From Metridium senile (Eukaryota > Cnidaria > Anthozoa > Actiniaria > Metridiidae), in assembly GCA_949775045.1 (NCBI GenBank), contig OX459107.1:14513679-14577678 (forward strand): a stretch of DNA of 64,000 nt. The letters run 5' to 3'. Below, in pieces: positions 49,242 to 60,075 of the stretch. Numbering within the stretch: position 1 is the first letter of the stretch; each line of letters begins with the position of its first letter. The notes beneath the pieces are model-generated. The model made no database searches and was not told the origin of the DNA. It was given only the letters and a program-made list of their open reading frames with translations. The translations under genes and the position numbers were made by a program.

Positions 49242-50137
49242 TATTACCTATCGTTTATATCAAACAAGAAATAAAAAGAAACAAAAGATAGATCATATTA
49301 ACTATAATTAGATGAAAGACTAGAAGATTTCCGTTAAATAATACCACATGAGGGACATAATTAAACATGTTTACCTGATTTTAGAAATGTTTAAGTAATG
49401 CAGTCAGGTTTTAATATGATTCCAAGTTAATTGAATACTCTCAATCAGCAGTTAAGTTTGTTGGAATTAAATTTGCTCGCGTATATTTGAGAATTTGTTT
49501 TTGAGACGTACGTCATTATTTTGCATGCGTGATTACATTGGTTTTTGCAGTTGAACTAGAGTAGTTGTCATCTCTGTCTTTTACGACTCAAAAACACCTC
49601 AAGTTTAATAGTTCAATTAGATGTTGTGTATGATTTACTGCGTGACAATATACCGATTATATTATCTCCCAACTAGCCGTCATGATAAACCAATAATGCC
49701 GTCTCAAAATCGCGTTTAGTTGTTCAGATGATATTTTTGAAATGAAAATGTTTGAAATATTTTTTACTCTTTCCGACAAAATAAAATTATTCAAATGACA
49801 AAGCTAAAAAAATATTCAGATGTATGTCTTAAAACTATTGGCAATAGCTACTATATTTTTTTGCGAATAAAAATGGTTTTACACACAAGAATTTTGACGG
49901 AAAATATGTTATTTTAATGCCGTTGTTTTCAATGTGATCACAGACAACTTTAAAATAATAGACAAGAAAATTTGCATATTGTTAAATTTCAAACAACTCA
50001 ATCGAAATAGGTTTCACTTTAAGTCCTCGAAAATATATCGATTTAAAGATATTTCTAACGAGTATTTCAAATGATTTTAAGGACAATCAATATCACAGAT
50101 AAAATAGGCAAAGAAGTAAAATGAATAATAGATCTTA

Positions 50138-50951
50138 TGTACGAGTCAAATCCAAAGGTGCCCATCCCCCCCCCGGGCAAACCCCCGGGCATTTGACTTT
50201 TTGAAAAAAAATTGGTCAAATTCCCCACCATCTGGGCAAACTGAACAGTCAAATGTCCCACTATTGAAACAACAGAATGGTCAAATGCCCGCCCCTCGAG
50301 CTCGAGTCAGTGATAAACTCAAATTTTACTTTAAGTAGAAAAGAAAATACTTAAACTTCCTTCTACTACATGACGTCTCATGAATATGGTGGACAAAACT
50401 TGTACAATCAAATATGAAGGGAAATTTCAAAAAACGTTGAAGAAGAGAATGGTTATTGGCAATTTTTGATTGGTGATTGCACGACCGAAAGATGGATCTC
50501 GATATAATTCACAAATCTATCTTAAAAACTGAAAGAACTTGGATTTTCTTTGCACTTTTCGACTCTAAAACACAAAGACAAGCATTTATACTTCGTCAAT
50601 TTAATTTTACTTGTGAAAGAACAGTACCCAGAGCTCCTTTGCAATCGCTGTTCGTCAATCGCCAATTCTTTCTGACGTTTTTTGAGATAGGTGTATAACA
50701 AGGAAAAACTATCTATCAATTCTTTGCTTTTCGTTTCCGTTCCCGTGTGACTTTTGCCTGATCATGGGCTACCTGTGGTTAGGACTCCAATGCTTTCTGG
50801 GTATTTTTAAAGATGGCCGACACTCGTCAAATGCCCGCCCGTTCAAGTAGCTAATCGGCGTCAAATTCCCCACTATACGGAACCCAAGTCTTGTCAAATG
50901 CCCGGGGTTTGCCCGGGGGGGGGATGGGCACCTTTGGATTTGACTCGTACA
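50138..50951. mobile_element. 814-bp terminal-inverted-repeat element, TTA duplication
   Basis: The ends begin TGTACGAGTCAAATCCAAAG and end with the inverse, followed inside by C-rich and G-rich runs. TTA lies on both sides (50135-50137 and 50952-50954), as in PIF/Harbinger-type insertions. No transposase is visible. Confidence 0.75.
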
Positions 50952-51384
50952 TTACCACTGCTCCAGAGCGTTAAAACCTGAGCTGTCCAGCAGCGAGAAC
51001 GAAGCAGCGAATTGAAACCAACTCACCTCAATCAAGTTCAACGTCAAGTTTTTGTGTGTCTAGGTTTCAATACAAAATAATTATTCTCAACGATGTAAAT
51101 TGGATGTACTTTTCTGATGGGAACGGCGAGGCGATTCCCAGAAGTATGGCGAAACTCTGTTTCTCGGAACTGTGACGTGAATAATATCAACTGTTTATGG
51201 GGTTTCCCCTATGACGTCATGTCTACGGGGTTTTCCCGGTGGTTTTTCGCGGAACAAAAGATTTCGTCAGGAAGTAACGGGGTTTCCCCTAGTTGTAGAA
51301 ACAGATTGCTTGTTGTTTTATTGATAGTTCATATAATATATAATGGAAAAGATGAAATATTTGAACTGCTATAGTAAAAATGTA

Positions 51385-51790
51385 CAATAGCTAGCGGTTA
51401 AACTAGTGTGGACTGCGTCAATATTTCTAAGGAAATAATTGAAGTAAAAATGTACAATAACTAGCGGTTAAACTAGTGTGGACTGTGGCGATGTTTTTAA
51501 GGAAACAAATTGGAGTAAAAATGTACGATAACTAGCGGTTAAACTAGTGTGGACTGCGTCGATGTTTCTAAGTTAACAATTGGAGTAAAAATGTACGATA
51601 ACTAGCGGTTAAACTAGTGTGGACTGTGTCAGTGTTTCTAAGGAAACAATTGGAGTAAAAATGTACGATAACTAGCGGTTAAACTTGTGTGGACTGCGTC
51701 GATGTTTCTAAGGAAACAATTGGAGTCAAAATTTACGATAACTAGCGGTTAAACTTGTGTGGACGTACTGCGTCGGTGTTCAAAATGTAC
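51385..51790. repeat. CGCAGTCCACACTAGTTTAA satellite, locus 3 (inverted)
   Basis: About six copies, read here as AACTAGCGGTTAAACTAGTG, TGGACTGCGTCGATGTTTCT and AAGGAAACAATTGGAGTAAA. Confidence 0.88.
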
Positions 51791-52239
51791 GATAACTGGT
51801 AGCGGTTTAACTAGCATGGGTTGCGTGAAATCGTTAATCTTTAATACAATCGAAAGTAGATTTTCATTTTCAACTAACTTGAAACTCACTTCCTCTGCTA
51901 ATTTAATCGTTGAAATTACCCGACTCAACCATTATGTGTACAAATCTCCCCTATTAAAATTCAAAGGAAGTGCTTGCTAGTAACCCCGCAGATTGCCAGC
52001 AACGCAGGCTAAGGAAGTCCTACTTGCTGATTTTTCGGATGTCTATTTTTGTTCCTGGGTATTTTGGGATTGAAAATGTTAAGAAACCCCAAACAAATCG
52101 TGTTCATGAGAAAAAATACTGGCTTTAATTAAATATCAAATCACAATAATTACACCTAATATTGCAAGAATGAAAAAAAAAAAAAAAACAGTTATTTAGC
52201 AAGAAAGGAATAATAACAAAAGATATAGTTGAGCTTTAG

Positions 52240-52371
52240 GGGCTGTTTATATGAAAGCGAGTTGTCCCTGCTAGCCGGGATAACTCTTTTGTCTTGTATT
52301 CCCCGGGGAACTCAAAACAAAAGAGTTATCCCGACTAGCAGGGACAACTTGCCTTCATATAAACAGTCCCT
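52240..52371. mobile_element. Palindromic element, GGGGCTGTTTATATGAAAGC ends
   Basis: The arms CTGTTTATATGAA, GAGTTGTCCCTGCTAG and GGGATAACTCTTTTGT are inverted around a short GC-rich centre. Confidence 0.75.
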
Positions 52372-52904
52372 GAGTGACCTTCTTTCGCCTTTTATTCCTT
52401 TGCCACTAAATTACATACAAAAGTCAGGACAACGTTCTTGCAATTTGGGCTAGAACTTCATCAATAAATCTAATCGGCTAACGCATTACTATGTACGTTT
52501 CCACCCAAATATAAACCTCTGCACATACGAACTCGTATTCTAAAAAATTATATGTGATATCAAAAACAAAAATATAATAACAAAGGACAATTTTTACCGA
52601 AGGCAAAGTGAATATCTGTGAATAATAACTGAGACGTAGTCAAGGTTATTATTCACCGATATCCACTGAGCCTGAGGTGGATAATTGTTTTATATAAATA
52701 CAAAAGTGATTATTTCAAAAAATAAAAATAACCAGCCTTTTTTTTGAAGAAAAACTGTTCATTTCTCATTTCTAAAAGCGCGCGAAACGCTGTAGGTGAT
52801 TATTGAGAAATAGTGTGAATTTTTCAACCAATCACTGCGCGCGATTAATATCTTTAATCACTTGAGTATTTATACTAATAATTATAAATGGAAACTATCG
52901 AGTA

Positions 52905-53280
52905 AACTAGTATAAAGTCTGTGTCGGTGTTTGATATAAATGATAGGTAATAGAATGAAATTTGTAACACCGTAAAAAATGTTTACTTAAATTTACTGAT
53001 GTTTCGAGCTTTAGCCCTTCGTTGCATGGAGTAAAAGAGTTAGACTAAGAGAGATACTGATATAGAGATACAGCATCTCTCTTAGTCTAACTCTTTTACT
53101 CTGACAAAGGGCTAAAGCTCGAAACGTCAGTAAAGTTAAGTCAACATTTTTTACGGTGTTACAAATTTCATTCTATTACCTATCATTTATATCAAACACC
53201 GACGCAGCCTATAATAGTTTACTCGCTAGTTTCTATTTATATTTTTTACGGCGTTACACATTTCATTATATTACCTATCA
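52905..53280. repeat. Two CGAAACGTC repeat copies in inverted arrangement
   Basis: Sequence from GTGTCGGTGTTTGATATAAA through GTAAAAGAGTTAGACTAAGA is mirrored by its inverse, giving a palindrome of about 310 bp. A further partial direct copy follows to 53280. Confidence 0.8.
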
Positions 53281-53339
53281 TTTATACTAAAAAATAATAA
53301 TTTATTTCTAGTGCATCTCAATAATTTTCAATGCCCTTA

Positions 53340-53409
<70 letters not shown>

Positions 53410-53599
53410 CTTCTTCTCAAAATATATCAATCGGGTGGAAACACATGTTGCAACACGTTAGCCAGAAACTGAAATGAAAAGATTAATTAACATTGCTTTG
53501 ATAGCTTTGCTTTGCAAAAACATATAATTTTATCTGATAGAGCGCAAACACATTATCCATGAAATGAAATCAAATTGCTACTAGACCTTTTTGCTTTAC

Positions 53600-53907
53600 C
53601 ACTATTTTCGACTTCTTGCGCTTTAAAAACAATAGGTGAGATGAAAGATTGTACGGAATGCGAACATCTTTAGAAGTTGAACAAAAGATGCTTGTATTTC
53701 ATTGTTATAATTAACGAGTCGGGCCAAAGTAATGCGCAACACTTGCGTATGTTGAAATTATGACCCGACTACAACTATTGTTCAACAACAATGAAATACA
53801 AGCATCTTTTGTTCAAAATCTAAAGATGTTCACATTCCGTACAATCTTTCATCTCACCTATTGTTTTAAAAGCGCAAGAAGTCGAAAATAGTGGTAAAGC
53901 AAAAAGG
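53600..53907. mobile_element. Palindromic element, AGACCTTTTTGCTTTACCAC ends
   Basis: Arms of about 140 bp are inverted (GACTTCTTGCGCTTTAAAA, AGGTGAGATGAAAGATTGTA, AAAAGATGCTTGTATTTCAT and inverses). The centre contains CGGGCC and GACCCG. Confidence 0.8.
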
Positions 53908-54273
53908 TCTACTGTGTAATAGTTCTTATTTAGCGACTATTAGTCACTATCAAAGACAAGTAAAGTTGTAATGAGGTATTGTTTCCTTTTGTATTTGATG
54001 TTTCTGGTTGAGTGATACTGACTAAATAGTCACTACATAGAAACTATTAGTTAGTAACTATTTTGTTTTTATTTCATGGTAGAGTGCAAACAATATAACT
54101 GTGAAACAAATAGTGCTAATTAGTACTAAATAGTGCTAATTAAACAACAGAAAACAATAGAATTAGCATAAAATATCACTATTTAGTACTAATTATGTTG
54201 CACACTTTTAATGTTTGTACTCTATAAGTGTTTTCGCTGTACTTCTAAAAGTATTTTACAAGTAAGTGTAGAA

Positions 54274-57200
54274 TTAAGTAAAGGTGAGTTGTTCTAAGTT
54301 TGCTGTTGTTTTTGTTATTGGACTGTCTTCGGTTGTAGTACTAGGTGTTTCGTCTTTGGCTGGTAATTGTTCTTCTTCTGTTGGTTGACTGGTTACTTCA
54401 TTTTTCTTTTCTCTCTCTCCAAATATTGTGCTTCCTACGCGCACATTAGTACTGCCCATGGTTATCTAGAAGGGGGAAAAAAAAGAAATCAGAAATAAGC
54501 ATTTACATTTACCAAGGTAAGAGCAGTCCACCTTATATAGGAAGTTAGAGTGAAGGGACCTCTGGCTTAACGTCCTTATCTGAGAAGACGATATCGAGGC
54601 ACATAAAGAGTTAAGTGTCTTGTCCAAGGACACAACGTAATCACCTGGGCCGGGAATCGAACACAGGCCATTAGGCCCGGAATTTGGTCCCCTGAACACT
54701 AGACCATTTATGCCTCTTTGGATAGTTGTGGATAGTATTTATGGTAAATGATGATGAAGATAATAATGATGGTAATAATGGTGTTGATTGTGATGATGAT
54801 AATGATGAATGACAATGGCAATGATGCAGATAATGAAGATATTGATGAGGAGGAGGAGGAGGAGGAGTAGGAATAAAAAGGCATGAGGATGATGATGATA
54901 CTGGTGAGTTCGATAATGGCAATGATGTTGATGATAATGGTGATATAAACAAGGGTTACTGGATTGTATTTTTACTCACAGCTTTATCATAGTCGCTTGA
55001 CATTCCCATGCTCAGTTCAACTTGTTCTTTAGTTAGTCTGAACTTTTCACAGACTGTTTCCTGACACTTGAGCAAACACTAACAAAGCAAAACAGGAAAT
55101 AATAACATGAAAAAAGTCAAGTGTTCATGTCTCAAGTGTCCCCTTTGTAATATGGTAAACCAACTTATATAATAAATATAAAATATATCTACAAATTCCT
55201 ATTAAAAACTATGATGATAATGGTGATGATAATGATTATAGTCATGTTTTAAGAGCATTATTCACTACATACAATGAAATCAGGATTTGGTCCTTGGCCC
55301 CAGTCATAATTAAACTGTCCAATGGTCATTAAACCAGTAAACCTGAGATGAGGACATCGATGAAGGACATACTCTACCAGGTCTATGCATTCGTTCGAGT
55401 GACAACCTTTTTTACCTGGAAAACAGTACCATGATTGGAAAAAATTATTGATATTTTGAGGTTTAAACATTAAGGATTATTTGATGGATAAATGGATGAT
55501 TAAATAAATAAATGAGAAATTAAATGAATGTTTGAATGAATATATTTTAGATGGATGGATACATGACTGACTGAAATAATGAATGACTGAATGACTGACT
55601 GACATGACTGAATGAATTAATGAATGACTTAATTAATGACTGAATGGATGACTGACTGACTGACTGACTGACATGACTGACTGACTGACTGACTGACATG
55701 ACTGACATGACTGACTGACTGACTGACTGACTGACTGACTGACTGACTGACTGACTGACTGACTGACTGACTGACTGACTGACTGACTGACTGACTGACT
55801 GACTGAAATAATGAATGACTGACTGACTGACTGACTGACTGACTGACTGAGTGCTGACTGAATGACTGAATGACTGACTGACTGACTGACTGACTGACTG
55901 ACTGACTGACTGACTGAATTGACTGACTGACTGACTGACTGACTGACTGACTGACTGACTGACTGACTGACTGACTGACTGACTGACTGACTGACTGACT
56001 GACTGACTGACTGACTGACTGACTGACTGACTGACTGACTGACTGACTGACTGACTGACTGACTGACTGACTGACTGACTGACTGACTGACTGACTGACT
56101 GACTGACTGACTGACTGACTGACTGACTGACTGACTGACTGACTGACTGACTGACTGACTGACTGACTGACTGACTGACTGACTGGCTGGCTGGCTGACT
56201 GACTGACTGACTGAATGAATGACTGAATGACTGACTGAATGATTGACTGACTGACTGACTGACTAATTGAATGACTGACTGACTTGACTGATTAAATGTC
56301 TGACTGACTTGACTGACTGACTGGCTGGCTGGCTGACTGACTGACTCATTGACTGAATGACTGAATGACTGACTCATTGACTGAATGACTGAATGAATAA
56401 ATACATGTTGAATGGGTGAATTGAAGAGGAGATGAAAGAAATAATGAATGGATGAATTATTGGTTGAAAAAATGGATAAACAAAACCAGTGTATTGATAG
56501 ATGAGAATAAATGGATGAATAAATAAAATACCAACAAATGAATGAATAAATAAATGAATGGATAAATAAATCTATAGGAATGTATATAGATCTTATAAAA
56601 TTCATGAATAATTAATGAGCAATTGTCAAAAGAATTCATGTCTGTGACGGAGGTTGTATATCAGATACAGATTCGTCCTGATTTGAAGTTTTAACTTGAA
56701 TTTTCTCGGCCAGATTTACTTTTATTTTGACAATTTTAGTAAAATATTAAAGAACTAATGTTGGAATTTCATAAGTACTATACAATATTTGTGTCCGATC
56801 TGTATGAGATACTCGCCACTGTTTATCTCATACAGATCGGCCACTCATATTGTATATAGTACCTAAACAATGAAAACGTTTTGTACATAAGACATACTTT
56901 ATGAAAACGGTTGTAACTAAGTATCAGTTGTTTACAGTGTTTTTCATGCAGTTTGTCAGGATATATACATACTTTCTTCGTCACTAGTATTCACTTCAAC
57001 CATGACCCTTAAAGGTTCTATGTTCGACTTTCCCCATGAGTTGTTGAGTGATTCTGCCAGTTTGTGACTATTAAGTGTCTCCACCATGTATAAATTTGGA
57101 ATTGCTGAGATAAAAACAGCAAAGTCAATAATAATATCCTGTAGACTTCCTGTAGTCTTGAGAAAGACTGTTTTTTTGTTGTTAGTGACTGATGTTTGAA

Positions 57201-59608
57201 TGGTTTAAACCCAGGTGTAAGTGATGTCTATGAGTTATGGACGTCCTGGTGTGTGTAGTCTTGAGGAGGGGGGCATAAGGGTTTGCGGTTATATGATTTC
57301 ATGTTATTATTGGTGCGGTTTTGCAGTTTTTTCCATTTATAGGTGCGGTTTTGCAAAACTGAGAGGTTTGCGGTTTCTTTGTCATTTTTGGACTTCGTGA
57401 ATGGAGAAAAACGTTTTTCTACAGAGAAAAATTATCATTCAGATCATTTCACTTCCAGTTGTTTTGTTTTGGTCAAGTTTTACTTATTTATTGCAGTTAC
57501 ATTTCTTTAGCAAATTTTTATGCAGTTTTTGTCTGTTTGTCATTGAATAGTTTGAACCCAGGTGTAAAGTGATGTTGTACATTGAATGGAGGCATTGTTT
57601 TCTTGATTTTTATTGACTAAACCTATATATCTTAGTTGACTAACTCCAACAAACCTGTAAGATTATTGCATTTGTTTCGTTGTAGATGTCCAATAAAGTG
57701 CCACTTTAAATCTTTCAGCTGTTGGATCTGAATAACAGGATTAACATTCGAAACATGATTTAGTTATACCACAGGTAGCCCAAGCTATGCATTTGTACGT
57801 TTTTTAGCAATATGACAAAATATTTAAAATGCAATAAAAATAAACATGTCTACCTGTGTGTTGTGTTTTTCTTTGCATTACGTGAAGTTTCAGGCCATTT
57901 CCTTCAATTTTGAGTGATTTATGGCTGTTGTTCCCCAGCGTCCTAAGAAGAGGGGAAGGTAGCACACTCGGACGAATTTGCACCCCAGGTAGCCTCCGGA
58001 AATTCGCTTCTAGCTTGCCCAAAATTACGAATCTAGACAAAATTCCTTCGGATTCTCTTTGCCTGATAGTCACTCCTTCCACTAAACCAAAGTTCTTTTC
58101 AAAACTTGAACGCCTTCACTAAAAAACACCGCTGTATCTCAACGATATCGCTGAAATCCGAACCGCGACGCGATCAGGATACAAACGGACTTTTTCAAAC
58201 CATACTTACTCCTCCCCTCCTGTAACAAACTGCTTTGTACAAATTATATAATTCGTGTCTTACATTTTTTAACACCGAACCGTTATGGCTTTTTCCTACT
58301 CTAGTTTAACCGAAGAACAAAAACACGTAGTCTCCACAGTAGAAAGTGGACGTAATCTCCTGCTTACAGGAAAGCAGTTTGTAACAGGAGGGATTTCAGA
58401 TTTCAGCGATATCGTTGAGATACAGCGGTGTTTTTTAGTGAAGGCGTTCAAGTTTTGAAAAGAACTTTGGTTTAGTGGAAGGAGTGACTATCGGGCAAAG
58501 ATAATCCGAAGGAATTTTGTTGAGATTCGTAATTTTGGGCGAGCTAGAAGCGAATTTCTGGAGGCTACCTGGGGCGCGAACTCGTCCAAGTGTGCTACCT
58601 TCCCCTCTTCTTAGGACACTGGGGAACAACAGCCATAAATCACTCAAAATTGAAGGAAATGGCCTGAAACTTCACAGGAATGCAAAGAAAAACACAACAC
58701 ACAGGTAGACATGTTTATTTTTATTGCATTTTAAATATTTCGTCATATTGCTAAAAAACGTACAAATGCATAGCTTGGGCTACCTGTGGTTATACTAGCT
58801 GCATTTATATACATTATAGAATTTCCCATTTTAACTGACAAAAGAATTTAAAGTCCTGAATGTCAGTAACACTCTTTTATACAGTGAATAATTTACCATT
58901 TTAACTGACAAAGAATTTAAGTTGACTTGAACGTCAGTAAGTAAGATTAAGTAGGATTATCTTTTTACAGTGCATAAATTTATTAAATTATTATTAACCA
59001 CCCCTCCACCATAAGATCACATTCTTTAGATAACACTTACTCTAGGATCTGCTGCTTTTCTAGCCAGTTCTTGAACCTATGAAAACACATTACCACATAA
59101 AATAAACTTTGCATTAAGATTAAAACAATATTTTAGTGCATGATGCTCGTAATGTTAACATAAATTTGTCCTTACAATATAAATTTGTCCTTAATATAGA
59201 AAGAAAAAATGTAAAATGTATAATATAATGTACAATATATTGTAATTAGTATATAAGAGCAAATAAAGATTCTATTCTATTCTATTCTTACGTAATTTTC
59301 ACCAAAATGTCTTTGCCCATTTTCGTAAGCTTCTAGTATCAAATCCACAGGTTTCGTCTTGCTGACTGCTACCAATCGTGGCAATGTTTTGCTTACAATC
59401 TACAAACACACACAAATATTTTTAGCTCATTGTGCTTACAAATTTACGCCATTTTCATTTTCGTTTTCAAAACATCACAAAATATGGACGTTATTTGATC
59501 AAAACTGCGTGTATTTACCTCAGACCGTTTCTCAACTGCATCATTCATGCGATTCAATACTTCTTTGAGAGCTGGTCCAACGTTCTTTAAAGCCATTATC
59601 CTTTTCAT
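54274..59608 (-). CDS. PLPBP: Pyridoxal phosphate homeostasis protein (PLPBP/PROSC, YggS family)
   Basis: Eight exons: 59608-59519, 59399-59292, 59076-59041, 57727-57655, 57104-56973, 55415-55273, 55078-54980 and 54465-54274. They total 873 nt, 290 residues with all phases matching; the human protein is slightly shorter (about 275). The frame has the full alanine-racemase-like barrel signature: [13 protein letters not shown] (first Lys of SKTKP, about residue 44, is the expected PLP lysine), [45 protein letters not shown] and [16 protein letters not shown]. The protein binds and buffers PLP in cytosol or mitochondria and has no known catalytic activity. A second ATG at 59596 fits better with family length. 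The acidic, Thr-rich tail after the barrel is not conserved. Introns carry a GACT microsatellite and a 1-kb palindromic element. Confidence 0.96.
54525..54717 (-). mobile_element. tRNA-derived SINE, copy 2
   Basis: On the minus strand it has GAGGCATAAATGGTCTAGTG, the B box TGTGTTCGATTCCC and TTGTGTCCTTGGACAAGACA. Same family and orientation as 41365-41575. It lies in the last PLPBP intron, 60 bases downstream in gene sense... of a GAT microsatellite tract and upstream of the final exon. Confidence 0.8.
54735..54950. repeat. GAT microsatellite in the last PLPBP intron
   Basis: Imperfect GAT/AAT tract with a GAGGAG run, next to the SINE. Confidence 0.85.
55490..56570. repeat. GACT tetranucleotide array in a PLPBP intron
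   Basis: (GACT)n of about 800 bp with GAAT and GGCT variants, flanked by degenerate GAAT/AAAT repeats. The 352-codon Ser/Val/Gln frame is an artefact. A palindrome at about 56785-56870 (TCTGTATGAGATA / TATCTCATACAGA) follows. Confidence 0.95.
57268..57375. repeat. GGGTTTGCGGT family fragment in a PLPBP intron
   Basis: It contains GGGGGCATAAGGGTTTGCGG and TTGGTGCGGTTTTGCAGTTT, matching the element ends at 10676. Confidence 0.65.
57770..58788. mobile_element. 1019-bp inverted-repeat element, CACAGG termini, 7-bp TSD
   Basis: Arms of about 390 bp (57770-58158 and about 58402-58788) are inverted copies with few mismatches. The ends read CACAGGTAGCCCAAGC and its complement. GTTATAC is repeated directly at 57763-57769 and 58789-58795, a perfect 7-bp target duplication. 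The central loop carries the PIF1-like fragment. It sits in a PLPBP intron. Confidence 0.88.
58285..58458 (+). pseudogene. N-terminal remnant of a PIF1-like helicase inside a palindromic element
   Basis: A 57-codon frame starts [16 protein letters not shown] and continues [14 protein letters not shown]. This looks like the segment leading into Walker A of PIF1-like helicases (L.xEQ..V...V..G.N.LLTG.AGTGK). It departs from the expected motif right after TGK and runs into the right arm of the surrounding inverted repeat, so the catalytic domain is absent. It is probably the deletion-derivative remnant of a once longer transposon gene or captured gene. The match rests on about 30 residues. Confidence 0.55.
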
Positions 59609-60075
59609 TGTCGAAAAATAGAACACCAATAAACCGCCATTGCTCCACTGAAAACTGGAAGAATTCCTCACTACGGGAGGGAAAGTTCAGTGTATTACAA
59701 AAAAATCTCTAAATTTTTTAAAAAGAGTGAAATATGACAAGAAGGATTTCTAAATATAACTAAACAAACATAGATAATGTTGATACATTTTATGGAGAAT
59801 ATCAACTAATATTTTTGATATTATAGTAGAGATATAAAGTTTTGATTTCAGGGGACCATGGTTAGTAGAAATTTCTTTCGTATTTTTACTACACACGAGA
59901 CCACGCTGTATTGAACCAGCGGTTGTAGTTTCTATGGAGCGTCCTTGACGACCGTCTCGATCGCGGTATTTTGATAAAGTTTGTGGTTTGGTAAGTCAAG
60001 AAAACAGTACAGAACTACAACATAAGCCAAGAATCGTTCAAAATGGAGCTATGAAACTCTTCTTATAAAGAAAAC
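59609..60075. promoter_or_regulatory. Shared upstream region between PLPBP and TEX36
   Basis: Only 467 bases separate the two divergent start codons, so both promoters and 5' leaders must lie here unless non-coding exons are elsewhere. I see no clear TATA box or other definite core element. Inference from arrangement only. Confidence 0.5.

Larger units (their letters stand above)
47667..54273. other. Intergenic between ZNFX1 5' end and PLPBP 3' end
   Basis: No protein gene recognised. It contains the nested 1.3-kb element, the 814-bp TTA element, the satellite at 51385-51790, palindromes at 52240-52371 and 53600-53907, a composite palindrome of CGAAACGTC repeats at 52905-53280, an AAT run (53341-53400) and a copy of the 14023-14250 family at about 53936-54080. 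Stretches 49260-50130 and 50955-51380 show nothing I can name. The ZNFX1 promoter and first non-coding exon should be near 47700. Confidence 0.6.

Noticed and set aside
55547..56605. 352-codon Ser/Val/Gln-rich frame
   Set aside because: It is a GACT tetranucleotide array inside a PLPBP intron.
57804..58708. Paired 63-92-codon frames around 57804-58122 and 58435-58708
   Set aside because: They are mirror images in the two arms of the inverted-repeat element, with no recognisable domain.
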